NCBI GenBank assembly: GCA_963790715.1
Contig: CAWBPN010000009.1
Span: 67,516-131,515 of the forward strand
Origin: DCFW01 sp963790715
Lineage (GTDB): Bacteria; Bacteroidota; Bacteroidia; Bacteroidales; Bacteroidaceae
Length of the DNA: 64,000 nt
Direction: 5' to 3'
Part shown: piece after piece, positions 10,989-19,368 of the stretch
How positions within the stretch are numbered: position 1 is the first letter of the stretch
How the letters are laid out: every line of letters begins with the position of its first letter
Position numbers and translations under genes: made by a program
Notes under the pieces: generated by a model
Told to the model about the DNA's origin: nothing
The model's input: only the letters and a program-made list of their open reading frames with translations
Databases searched by the model: none

Positions 10989-11864
10989 TTATTCCAAAAA
11001 TCTCTTTGTGAGATTTCCATATTCGTCAATGCGGCGGTCGCGAAAGAACGGCCACCAACGGCGTACTTGCTCGGAACGGTTAAGGTCAATATCTGCAATC
11101 AGCGTTTCGGGCTTGCTGTTTGAAGCTTGCGCCAATAGTTCACCTTGTGGTCCGGCTACAAAGCTGCTGCCCCAAAACGTGATGCCTCCTGTCTGGCCTG
11201 ACGCATCAGGTTCATAACCTACACGGTTTACACTTATTACCGGCACCCCGTTTGCTACAGCATGGGCACGTTGAGATATTGTCCATGCATCAAGTTGGCG
11301 CTTTTTTTCCTCTTCGGCATCGCTTGATTCCCAGCCGATAGCAGTTGGATAAATAAGTAAGTCAGCTCCTTGCAGTGCCATTAATCTGGCAGCTTCGGGA
11401 TACCATTGGTCCCAACATACCAGCACGCCTAATTTACCTATTGATGTCTTTATAGGATGAAAGCCTAAATCTCCGGGTGTGAAATAGAATTTCTCGTAAT
11501 AAGCGGGGTCATCGGGAATGTGCATTTTTCGGTATTTACCGGCAATTGAACCGTCTTTGTCCAATACAACAGCAGTGTTGTGGTATAAGCCAGGTGCACG
11601 TTTCTCGAAAAGCGAAGTGACTAATACAATATTATATTTTTTAGCTATAGTACCATAGTATTTTGTAGATGGTCCGGGTATATTTTCTGCTAAATTGAAG
11701 TTGTTGACATCTTCAGATTGACAGAAATATTGAGTGTTATGCAATTCTTGTAGCACGATAAGTTCCGCACCTTTGCCGGCTGCCTCACCAATGGAATCAG
11801 CCAACAATTGCATGGCATCGTTGGTGTTTGCCGGAATTGCCTGTTGTATTAATCCTACTTTCAT
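10989..11864 (-). CDS. aguB: N-carbamoylputrescine amidase
   Basis: Nitrilase-superfamily hydrolase that converts N-carbamoylputrescine to putrescine, CO2 and ammonia, the last step of the agmatine route to putrescine. The 291-residue cytosolic product shows the full catalytic triad: Glu40 (LQELHN), Lys113 (GKYRKMH) and Cys150 (VLVCWDQWYPE). The length is normal for the family. It lies 12 bp downstream of the agmatine deiminase gene on the same strand, and this pairing supports the specific name over a generic carbon-nitrogen hydrolase. Confidence 0.93.
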   Translation of the reverse strand: MKVGLIQQAIPANTNDAMQLLADSIGEAAGKGAELIVLQELHNTQYFCQSEDVNNFNLAENIPGPSTKYYGTIAKKYNIVLVTSLFEKRAPGLYHNTAVVLDKDGSIAGKYRKMHIPDDPAYYEKFYFTPGDLGFHPIKTSIGKLGVLVCWDQWYPEAARLMALQGADLLIYPTAIGWESSDAEEEKKRQLDAWTISQRAHAVANGVPVISVNRVGYEPDASGQTGGITFWGSSFVAGPQGELLAQASNSKPETLIADIDLNRSEQVRRWWPFFRDRRIDEYGNLTKRFLE

Positions 11865-11876
11865 CTTTCTTGTTTT

Positions 11877-12893
11877 TTATATAACGCTTTTCGGGTATTG
11901 CATGGTGACGCAGTGAAGCGAACCGTGTTGCTTGATTAGCGGGCGGCAATCAATGCCGACAATATCATACCCCGGGAAAGCTGTTTGCAGCACTTCTCCG
12001 GCGTGTTTATCATTATCAGGTTGATTGTAAGTGGGGTAGAGCACAGCACCGTTAATAGCTACAAAGTTGGCATAAGTGGCAGGCAATCGCATGGTGTCTT
12101 CCTTAATTTCGTCAGCCATCGGCACAGATAACAGGTTGTAATGGCGACCGTCAAGGGTGATGAAGCTTTTCAGTTGCTCTTCCATATCTTGAAGTGATTC
12201 GTAATGGTCATCTTCAGGGTCGTCGCATTTTATGTAAACTATTGTGTCGTTAGGGCAGAATCGAGCCAATGTATCTATGTGCCCATCGGTGTCGTCACCT
12301 GCCAGAAATCCGTAATCTACCCATAGTATGCGTTTGGCTCCGAACGATTGCAATAGATATTTCTCAATCTCCGCTTGGCTCATCTCGTCGTTGCGGTTTG
12401 GAGCAAGCAGGCAGGTGGATGTTGTCATTATCGTGCCTTTGCCGTCGCTTTCGATGGAACCGCCTTCGAGCGTGAAGCCCAAGTGGTTTTCATACATTGC
12501 ATGCAGCACGTGTTTGTCGTAAAGCCAGCTGCTGATTTGGTTGTCGAGGTCGCTTGCATATTTTTGTCCCCATCCGTTGAAGCGGAAATCAAGAACAACC
12601 GGTTTGCCGTCTTCGAGAACCGTGAGACAGCCGTGGTCGCGTGCCCACGTGTCGTTGGTTTCGCATTCCACAAATACCACATTGTTGAGATTAACTTTAT
12701 TCTTTATTTGTTTTTTTACTTCGTCAATATCCGGTGCCACAATTAAAAGCTTTTCGCGCTTGGCAATTTCCGTTGCTATCTCGGCAAAACATGTTTGCAC
12801 CTCTTTCAGCATGTGCCTCCAGTCAGTGCCGGCATGAGGCCATGTAAGTTGAATTCCACTTTGCGTGTACCATTCTTCAGGTAAAACTCTCAT
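11877..12893 (-). CDS. aguA: Agmatine deiminase
   Basis: Converts agmatine to N-carbamoylputrescine and ammonia. It supplies the substrate of the aguB product encoded 12 bp downstream. The 338-residue protein belongs to the peptidyl-arginine-deiminase-like guanidino-group hydrolases. Visible signatures are WARDHG, EGGSIESDG and GHIDTLARF for the active-site Asp, Glu and His, and the C-terminal nucleophile Cys328 in GSLHCVTMQYP. The start is supported by N-terminal family features (LPEEWYTQSGIQLTWPH). A -7-like box (TAAGTTTG on -, 12924-12931) lies upstream of the start but lacks a well-spaced -33 element. Confidence 0.94.
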   Translation of the reverse strand: MRVLPEEWYTQSGIQLTWPHAGTDWRHMLKEVQTCFAEIATEIAKREKLLIVAPDIDEVKKQIKNKVNLNNVVFVECETNDTWARDHGCLTVLEDGKPVVLDFRFNGWGQKYASDLDNQISSWLYDKHVLHAMYENHLGFTLEGGSIESDGKGTIMTTSTCLLAPNRNDEMSQAEIEKYLLQSFGAKRILWVDYGFLAGDDTDGHIDTLARFCPNDTIVYIKCDDPEDDHYESLQDMEEQLKSFITLDGRHYNLLSVPMADEIKEDTMRLPATYANFVAINGAVLYPTYNQPDNDKHAGEVLQTAFPGYDIVGIDCRPLIKQHGSLHCVTMQYPKSVI

Positions 12894-12979
12894 ATCACTA
12901 ATCTATAATAACAAATTGAGTTACAAACTTACGGAAAAAATCTTTAATTACATGAAACAAAGATTTTTTATATTAATGT

Positions 12980-13010
12980 TTTGACTATTAAAATAAAATA
13001 TCTACCTTTG
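12980..13010 (+). promoter_or_regulatory. Bacteroidota-type promoter of tRNA-Glu
   Basis: The -33 element TTTG (12980-12983) is followed after exactly 19 bp by TACCTTTG (13003-13010). This matches the TTTG-N19-21-TAnnTTTG consensus. The predicted transcript start is about 25 bp before the tRNA. Confidence 0.8.
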
Positions 13011-13041
13011 CACCACTCTAACAAAGAGGAAATAGACCAAT

Positions 13042-13114
13042 GGCGGATTAGTGTAGTGGTCTAGCACGCGACCCTCTCACGGTTGAGACTCGAGTTCGAA
13101 TCTCGGACCCGCTA
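13042..13114 (+). tRNA. tRNA-Glu (anticodon CTC)
   Basis: A 73-base cloverleaf reading GAG codons. The anticodon stem CGACC/GGTTG closes the loop CTCTCAC, giving anticodon CTC. The T loop is TTCGAAT. The acceptor stem GGCGGAT/ACCCGCT has a G1-U72 wobble and one A-C mismatch at 6-67. The CCA end is not encoded. It is preceded by a consensus promoter and followed by a terminator at 13124-13158, so it is a single-gene unit. Confidence 0.92.
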
Positions 13115-13123
13115 CAAAAAAAG

Positions 13124-13158
13124 GAATTCATTCATCTAATTTGATGAGTGAATTTTTT
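13124..13158 (+). terminator. Intrinsic terminator after tRNA-Glu
   Basis: AATTCATTCATC (13125-13136) pairs with GATGAGTGAATT (13143-13154) with one G-T wobble and a 6-base loop. A run of T follows immediately. Confidence 0.75.
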
Positions 13159-13232
13159 GTTTTGTAATGGTGATGCAATCTAATTTTGAAAAACATTAAT
13201 ATAAGTGTGTAATAAATGTTTATATTTGCACT

Positions 13233-14459
13233 ATGAAAGAATTTGTAATATCTGAGACTCCGGTGGAGACAGCTGCTTTGGTGGCAATTGTCACTCAAAC
13301 GCAAAACGAACGCAAGACTAACGAGTACCTCGATGAATTGGCTTTTTTGGCCGATACGGCAGGGGCACAGGTGGTTAAACGTTTCACGCAACGGCTGGAT
13401 CAACCTAATTCGGTGACTTATGTTGGTAAGGGTAAGTTGGAGGAAATAAAGAATTGGATTGCCGACAATGAGGTTGGAATGGTTATCTTCGATGATGAAC
13501 TTAGTTCCAAACAAATAAAGAACATTGAAAAAGAATTGCAGGTTAAGATACTTGACCGTACTTCGCTTATATTGGATATTTTTGCCATGCGTGCGCAAAC
13601 GTCTAATGCAAAAACGCAAGTGGAACTGGCACAATATAAATATATGTTACCGCGATTAACCCGGTTGTGGACTCACCTTGAACGCCAAGGCGGAAGCTCC
13701 GGCGGAGGCGTGGGATTGCGCGGTCCTGGTGAAACACAGTTGGAAATGGACCGACGCATCATTCTCAATCGAATGGCATTGCTAAAGCAACGGTTGGCAG
13801 ACATCGACAAGCAAAAAGAAACGCAACGCAGTAATCGCGGACGATTGATTCGCGTGTCGTTGGTAGGTTACACCAATGTAGGCAAGTCAACGTTAATGAA
13901 CCTGTTGTCGAAGAGTAAGGTGTTTGCCGAAAACAAATTGTTTGCCACCTTGGATACCACGGTGCGCAAGGTGACTATTAAGAATTTACCTTTTTTGTTG
14001 TCTGATACCGTAGGTTTCATCCGTAAGTTGCCGACTGACTTGATAGATTCGTTTAAATCTACTCTTGATGAAGTTCGCGAATCAGACCTGCTGTTGCATG
14101 TGGTTGACATCTCGCATCCTGATTTTGAAGAACAGATACAAGTGGTCGAGAAAACGCTTTCTGAAATAGGATGCAGCGGCAAGCCGTCAATAATCATATT
14201 CAACAAAATTGATGCTTACTCCTATGTAAAAAAGGACGAAGACGATTTGACACCAAAAACGAAAGAGAATATAACGCTTGAAGAGTTGAAGAATACTTGG
14301 ATGGCTAAAATGGACGATAATTGTATTTTTATTTCTGCAAAGAATGTAGAAAATATAGAGACATTGAAAGAATTACTTTATAAAAGAGTGGGAGAACTGC
14401 ATGCGCAACGCTTCCCATATAACGATTTTCTTTATCCGATACCTGATAGCGAATCATAG
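13233..14459 (+). CDS. hflX: Ribosome-associated GTPase HflX
   Basis: GTPase of the Obg-HflX group that splits stalled ribosomes under stress. The 408-residue protein has the N-terminal HflX domain with GKGKLEEI, a glycine-rich linker (RQGGSSGGGVGLRGPGETQLE) near residues 149-169, and then the G domain. The G domain has P-loop GYTNVGKST, G3 motif DTVGF and G4 motif NKID. The start MKEFVISE fits the conserved N-terminus in Bacteroidales. A TATATTTG box (13221-13228) ends only 4 bases before the ATG, so the mRNA may be leaderless or nearly so. DUF4954 starts 11 bp downstream and may be co-transcribed. Confidence 0.95.
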   Translation: MKEFVISETPVETAALVAIVTQTQNERKTNEYLDELAFLADTAGAQVVKRFTQRLDQPNSVTYVGKGKLEEIKNWIADNEVGMVIFDDELSSKQIKNIEKELQVKILDRTSLILDIFAMRAQTSNAKTQVELAQYKYMLPRLTRLWTHLERQGGSSGGGVGLRGPGETQLEMDRRIILNRMALLKQRLADIDKQKETQRSNRGRLIRVSLVGYTNVGKSTLMNLLSKSKVFAENKLFATLDTTVRKVTIKNLPFLLSDTVGFIRKLPTDLIDSFKSTLDEVRESDLLLHVVDISHPDFEEQIQVVEKTLSEIGCSGKPSIIIFNKIDAYSYVKKDEDDLTPKTKENITLEELKNTWMAKMDDNCIFISAKNVENIETLKELLYKRVGELHAQRFPYNDFLYPIPDSES

Positions 14460-14470
14460 TTGTAATAAAA

Positions 14471-16462
14471 ATGGAAAGAACATATCGTATATTATCAAAG
14501 GCTGAAATAAACCAGTTGGAGCGGCAAACCTGCACTGCAGAAGATTGGAGTAAAGTATACGTATCGGAGAATTTCTCTTTAGAGCAAATAAGCAACGTTA
14601 ATTTTTCAGGCGTTGTGCATTTGGGTAGATTCAACGGGGTATTTACGTTGCCCGGCGGCATACGTAAGCATGCAGGTTTGCACGATGTGACGCTGCACAA
14701 TGTAACTGTAGGCGATGACTGTTGCATAGAAAATATTCAAAACTATATTTCCAATTATAATATAGGTGAGCATACCTTTATTAATAATTGTGGCATTATT
14801 GTCGTCGACGGGGCTGCTTCTTTCGGCAACGGATTGACGGTGTCGGTATTGAATGAAACCGGTGGCCGCGATGTGTATATTTATAATGAGCTTTCGGCAC
14901 AACAGGCTTATATTCAAGCTTTCTATCGCCATCGTACAAAGATGATCGAGAAAATGAAGAAGCTGACTGAGGAATATACCGCCAAGCATACGGCTACGTA
15001 TGGCACTATCGGCTCGCATGTGTCTTTGACGAATGTTGGGCAGATACAAAATGTGTGCATAGGCGACTACTGTACTGCTTTCGGTACAAGCCGTCTGTTT
15101 AACGGCACTATAAATAGTGACCGCGAAGCGCCTGTGAATATAGGTTATGGAGTGATAGCCGAAGATTTTATCATATCATCCGGTTCTTCAATAACCGATA
15201 GTGTGGCATTGGAAAGATGTTTTGTAGGCCAGGCTTGCCATTTGGGACATTTCTTTTCAGCCTCCAACGCCTTGTTTTTCAGTAATTGCGTGGGTGAGAA
15301 CGGAGAATCATGCGCCATATTTGCAGGCCCGTATACGGTGACGCATCATAAATCCACTTTGTTGATTGCCGGTATGTTTTCATTTATGAATGCCGGTTCG
15401 GGCGCAAACCAAAGTAATCACATGTATAAGTTGGGGCCTGTGCACCAGGGCACGCTTGAGCGCGGAGTGAAAACTGCTTCGGATTCGTATGTGTTGTGGC
15501 CAGCATGTGTCGGCACTTTTTCATTGGTTATGGGGCGTCATGTAAATCATCCCGACACATCCGACATGCCTTTTTCGTATTTGATAGAGCAAGCCGGCAG
15601 TTCATATTTGGTTCCTGCCGTGAATTTGCGCAGCGTGGGTACCATTCGTGATGTTAAGAAATGGCCAAAGCGCGACAACCGTACCGACCCTCATTGCCTT
15701 GACATTATCAATTATTCGCTTTTCAATCCTTATACGGTGCAGAAAATGTTTGCCGGCATACGCAAATTGAAAGATTTGCAACGTATTGCCGGAGAAAACG
15801 TAGATTCGTATCTTTATCAGGATATGATAATCACAAAACGTTCGCTGACAAAGGGACTAATATATTATAATATCGGCATTACCAAATATTTGGGTAATTG
15901 CATGATACATTGTTTTGACGGAAGAGAAGTCCATACCGAAGCCGAATTGCAGGCTTGCTTTAAAACCGATTGCGGTGATGGCAACGGAAAATGGGTGGAT
16001 ATATCCGGCTTGATTATCCCCATGAGTGCGGTTGACCGGTTGATGGACGACATAGAAAGCGAGAAGATAAACTCTCTTGATGAGATATCAGCTGCTTTCG
16101 ACGAGATGAATAAGCATTACAGGAATTACGAATGGACTTGGGTTTATCATCATTTCAAGGAATATTTCGGTATTGATTTGCACAAGATTACCAAAGTGGA
16201 AGCTATCAGAGTGGTGAATAAATGGAAAGACTCGGTAGTGAAACTGGATTCAATGCTTTATGAGGATGCTAAGAAAGAATTTTCATCCGTAAGCATGACC
16301 GGATTCGGTGTTGACGGAGGCATAAAAGAGAAAAAGAGTGATTTTGAACAAGTGCGAGGCGACTTTGAAACAAATCCGTTTGTTATGGAAATAGCCGAAC
16401 ATATAAAGAATAAAACGGCAAAAGCCAACGAGGTTATTAGCATGCTCAAAAAAATGCAATAA
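14471..16462 (+). CDS. DUF4954 family protein (predicted left-handed beta-helix)
   Basis: A 663-residue protein of a family found widely in Bacteroidales and of unknown function. The N-terminal half has hexapeptide-like spacing of small hydrophobic residues (for example VHLGRFNGVFTLPGGI and VNIGYGVIAEDFIIS), typical of left-handed parallel beta-helices in sugar-nucleotide acyltransferases. No signal peptide or membrane segment is seen, so it is probably cytosolic. The C-terminus is helical and charged. It follows hflX by 11 bp. The family name is firm, but no activity is claimed. Confidence 0.88.
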   Translation: MERTYRILSKAEINQLERQTCTAEDWSKVYVSENFSLEQISNVNFSGVVHLGRFNGVFTLPGGIRKHAGLHDVTLHNVTVGDDCCIENIQNYISNYNIGEHTFINNCGIIVVDGAASFGNGLTVSVLNETGGRDVYIYNELSAQQAYIQAFYRHRTKMIEKMKKLTEEYTAKHTATYGTIGSHVSLTNVGQIQNVCIGDYCTAFGTSRLFNGTINSDREAPVNIGYGVIAEDFIISSGSSITDSVALERCFVGQACHLGHFFSASNALFFSNCVGENGESCAIFAGPYTVTHHKSTLLIAGMFSFMNAGSGANQSNHMYKLGPVHQGTLERGVKTASDSYVLWPACVGTFSLVMGRHVNHPDTSDMPFSYLIEQAGSSYLVPAVNLRSVGTIRDVKKWPKRDNRTDPHCLDIINYSLFNPYTVQKMFAGIRKLKDLQRIAGENVDSYLYQDMIITKRSLTKGLIYYNIGITKYLGNCMIHCFDGREVHTEAELQACFKTDCGDGNGKWVDISGLIIPMSAVDRLMDDIESEKINSLDEISAAFDEMNKHYRNYEWTWVYHHFKEYFGIDLHKITKVEAIRVVNKWKDSVVKLDSMLYEDAKKEFSSVSMTGFGVDGGIKEKKSDFEQVRGDFETNPFVMEIAEHIKNKTAKANEVISMLKKMQ

Positions 16463-16570
16463 TTTTTTTGCCTATACCGTGCAGTATTTTTGTATTTCTG
16501 CATTTAGTTATTAGACGTTGATTTTTATAATCATAATCATACTCCAGGGTTAGTAACTAAATAATATGGT

Positions 16571-17383
16571 ATGAAAAAGGGAAAAAGTATTTTGGGGGGC
16601 ATTGCCTTCTTGTTTGCTATGGCATTATCATTTATGTCATGTTCAATTAATAATGATGACGGTTGCGATTATAATAATAGTTATTTGGATATTGCAGCCG
16701 TTGTGACTTCAGGTGATTCGTGTTATTTTATTGGAAGTGGGGGAGAAAAATATATACCTACGCCGAAATATACTAATACGAACAATATTAAAAGTGCTGC
16801 GATAGTGTTCAGAATATTGAATGATGAATCCACATCGCAGGTAAAACAGTTTCGTATTCAGCTTAATCAGGATCCCGTAAAATTGGATGCTACAGTAGAT
16901 TCCGCACCTACGGTTGCCAAACTTGATTCTGTAAAGAATGATTCTATTTTGGACTTTAATCCTGTTTATTACATTAATAATCAATATTTGGTTATGGCAA
17001 TAAATTATAATATTGATACAAGACTTCATTATTTCACGCTGTGTTATGCGGCTGATAAAGGTTTTGTTACGTCTGGTTCTAAAAATGTTCCGGATACATT
17101 AAAGTTTATTCTGCGCCATAATGCAAATAATGATGCGGCTTCGCCATATACTTCAAGTTATTTGTACCAAAGCACAAATAAAATTTCATGTTATTGCAAA
17201 AGCTTTGATATTGGCAGTATATTAAGTGCTGCATATAAACAGAGCGGTAAATCAACAATGTACATAGATATTCAGGCAAAGACTCACCAACAGGGTAGTA
17301 GTGTATGTACGATTAGTCACAACGGTTTTACATATCCGCTAAGTAGTTCGTCCAAGACTTTATATGAAGGAAAAATTAAATAA
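16571..17383 (+). CDS. NigD-like lipoprotein
   Basis: A 270-residue secreted lipoprotein. The signal peptide ends in FMSC, with the Cys near residue 24. The body resembles NigD-like proteins of Bacteroides: an N-terminal small barrel region and a C-terminal sandwich with LKFILRHNANND near residue 178. NigD-type proteins are of unknown function, and some are linked to bacteriocin loci. It is the first gene of a run with the membrane-anchored protein (20-bp overlap) and the ECF sigma factor. Confidence 0.65.
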   Translation: MKKGKSILGGIAFLFAMALSFMSCSINNDDGCDYNNSYLDIAAVVTSGDSCYFIGSGGEKYIPTPKYTNTNNIKSAAIVFRILNDESTSQVKQFRIQLNQDPVKLDATVDSAPTVAKLDSVKNDSILDFNPVYYINNQYLVMAINYNIDTRLHYFTLCYAADKGFVTSGSKNVPDTLKFILRHNANNDAASPYTSSYLYQSTNKISCYCKSFDIGSILSAAYKQSGKSTMYIDIQAKTHQQGSSVCTISHNGFTYPLSSSSKTLYEGKIK

Positions 17384-18677
17384 TGAAAAATGGTTGATGG
17401 ACATCCGTCGGAAGATGGAGGATTTTTCAGTCAATCCTCCGGACGACGGGTGGAATAAAGTGGAGAGATCTCTTGTTAATTCTCCACAAAAAAGACGAGT
17501 GTTTCCTTTGAAATACCGTCTGCTGGTAAGTGCAGCTGTTATAGCTTCACTTATCGGCTTTTTCTCAATTCTTCACTATGTTTATTCTCCTTCATACATG
17601 ATGAAGAAAGAAGCGGCTACGGTAAGTGTGGCATCCTCAGTATCGCATTGTAATAATACAAAAGTTCCTGCTGCCAATATAAGTAATACTTCAGGTACTA
17701 ATTCGTTATTTGCACGGGTAAGTGCTAACGGTTCAGGTTCGGTTAACAATTCCGGTTCTAATAATTCTTCCTTACCTGGTGGATCAACTAACGCCATACC
17801 GGCAACCCATGCATTGAATGAGACTTTAACCAAGTCGGAACAAACTAATGTCCCTCAACAAAAGACATCTCAATCAGAGCAAGTATTGCCTCCGTCTCAA
17901 CAAACAACTACGTCTCAGCAAACCTCACAAACTCAACAGACTTCAAAGTCAGTACACACGTCACAACACGAACAACATAATAATCAAACAACGACACGTC
18001 GTATATATCGACATAATAATTCACAAACAGAATTGGAAGGCAAATACAAACACGGAGGGTGGTCGATGTCTCTGGCTATGGCTAGCGCAGGTTCAGGCAA
18101 TATGCAGGCTGAAGGTAATAGTGCTCCGATGGCTGATGATTGCTATGATTGGCTTAACACATCTTTGTTGTCAAAAAACGATAGAAGCGATTTAATAGGT
18201 GAGTCAAGAGTAAAATTAAAGCATCGCCAACCTATTCATCTCGGAATAACGGTGAGTAAACGGTTGAGTAATCGTTTCAGCTTGCAAACAGGTTTAACCG
18301 GGACATATTTACTGTCGGTGCCTAAAGATGATGCATTGGGTAGCAATTATGATCAACATATATATTATGTAGGCATTCCTGTCAGTTTGAGTTATTTATT
18401 GTATAGGTATAATAGTTTTTCAGTTTATTGGTCAAACGGAGTTGAAGTTGAAAAGTGCGTTTATGCCAAACAGGGTGATACGAATTTAAAAATGCATAAA
18501 TTGCAGTGGTCGGTAAATTCTGCCATTGGTGCACAATACCATATAGCAAGACATCTAGCTGTGTTTGTCGAACCTGGTGTCAGTTATTACTGGGGAAACG
18601 GTACTGATATAAAAACATACAGAACCGAACATCCATGTAGTGTGGACATCCATTTCGGGCTTAAGTTAGATTACTAA
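17364..18677 (+). CDS. Membrane-anchored protein with barrel-like C-terminus, candidate anti-sigma partner
   Basis: A 437-residue protein with three parts. About 50 N-terminal residues are cytosolic and include DDGWNKVERSL, a pattern seen before the single helix of many Bacteroidota anti-sigma-like proteins. One membrane helix follows at about 51-72 (YRLLVSAAVIASLIGFF). Then comes a Ser/Asn/Gln/Thr-rich linker (about 85-215). The C-terminal 170 residues have alternating beta-strand character like small outer-membrane barrels (PorT/OmpA-like). It overlaps the lipoprotein gene by 20 bp and ends 6 bp before the ECF sigma gene. Regulation of that sigma factor is inference from architecture and position. 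Confidence 0.6.
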   Translation: MKEKLNNEKWLMDIRRKMEDFSVNPPDDGWNKVERSLVNSPQKRRVFPLKYRLLVSAAVIASLIGFFSILHYVYSPSYMMKKEAATVSVASSVSHCNNTKVPAANISNTSGTNSLFARVSANGSGSVNNSGSNNSSLPGGSTNAIPATHALNETLTKSEQTNVPQQKTSQSEQVLPPSQQTTTSQQTSQTQQTSKSVHTSQHEQHNNQTTTRRIYRHNNSQTELEGKYKHGGWSMSLAMASAGSGNMQAEGNSAPMADDCYDWLNTSLLSKNDRSDLIGESRVKLKHRQPIHLGITVSKRLSNRFSLQTGLTGTYLLSVPKDDALGSNYDQHIYYVGIPVSLSYLLYRYNSFSVYWSNGVEVEKCVYAKQGDTNLKMHKLQWSVNSAIGAQYHIARHLAVFVEPGVSYYWGNGTDIKTYRTEHPCSVDIHFGLKLDY

Positions 18678-18683
18678 AAGCGC

Positions 18684-19220
18684 ATGACTGATTTAGAGAT
18701 AGAAAAAGGGTGCAAACAAGGTGATAATAAGGCGCGTAAGGAGTTGTATATTCGTTATAGCGGACTTATGCTTGCTCTTATCATGCGATATGTCGGTGAT
18801 AAAGAGCAAGCTGAAGACTTGTTGCATGACGGTTTTATTTCGGTTTTCGGTTCATTTGATAAATTCGTATGGCGCGGCGATGGTTCGTTGCGTGCATGGA
18901 TGAGCCGTTTATTCGTCAATGTGGCTTTAGGGTGGTTACGCGATAAAAAAAACTTTGAAGTATCTGTTGACGAAATACCAGATGCCGAAGATGATTCCGA
19001 AGAGCCGGATGTGGCGCAGATACCTCAGGAACTTATCATGCAGTTTATTACCGAATTACCTACCGGTTATCGCACCGTGTTCAACTTATATGCAATAGAA
19101 GGTTTGCAGCATAAGGAAATAGCCAAAATGTTAAATATAACCGAACGTTCTTCTTCTTCACAATTATTTAGAGCTAAAAAAATTTTGGCTCATCGTATTC
19201 TTGCATACTTAGGGAAATAA
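18684..19220 (+). CDS. ECF-type RNA polymerase sigma factor
   Basis: A 178-residue sigma-70-family protein. Region 2 lies at about residues 20-90 (AEDLLHDGFISVFGSFDKF). Region 4 lies at about 115-172 (LPTGYRTVFNLYAIEGLQHKEIAKML), with a helix-turn-helix. An acidic linker joins them. No sigma 1.1 or region 3 is present, so it is extracytoplasmic-function type. It starts 6 bp after the membrane-anchored gene and is the last gene before a strong terminator at 19297-19323. It probably directs genes in response to an envelope signal. The regulon is unknown. Confidence 0.9.
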   Translation: MTDLEIEKGCKQGDNKARKELYIRYSGLMLALIMRYVGDKEQAEDLLHDGFISVFGSFDKFVWRGDGSLRAWMSRLFVNVALGWLRDKKNFEVSVDEIPDAEDDSEEPDVAQIPQELIMQFITELPTGYRTVFNLYAIEGLQHKEIAKMLNITERSSSSQLFRAKKILAHRILAYLGK

Positions 19221-19296
19221 GTATTAACAAAGCATCATTGCACCTTTTCTCTTCGTACATACAGCGACGGATGGATTTGTTTTAATATTAATTGGT

Positions 19297-19323
19297 AAAG
19301 TTGCATATTGCATGCAACTTTTT
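19297..19323 (+). terminator. Intrinsic terminator of the sigma-factor operon
   Basis: AAAGTTGCAT (19297-19306) pairs perfectly with ATGCAACTTT (19312-19321) around a 5-base loop, and a T run follows. It separates the sigma operon from the receptor gene at 19369. Confidence 0.8.
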
Positions 19324-19368
19324 GTATGGGTTATTCGTCTATTAAGAAAATAATTAAAACAAATATTT

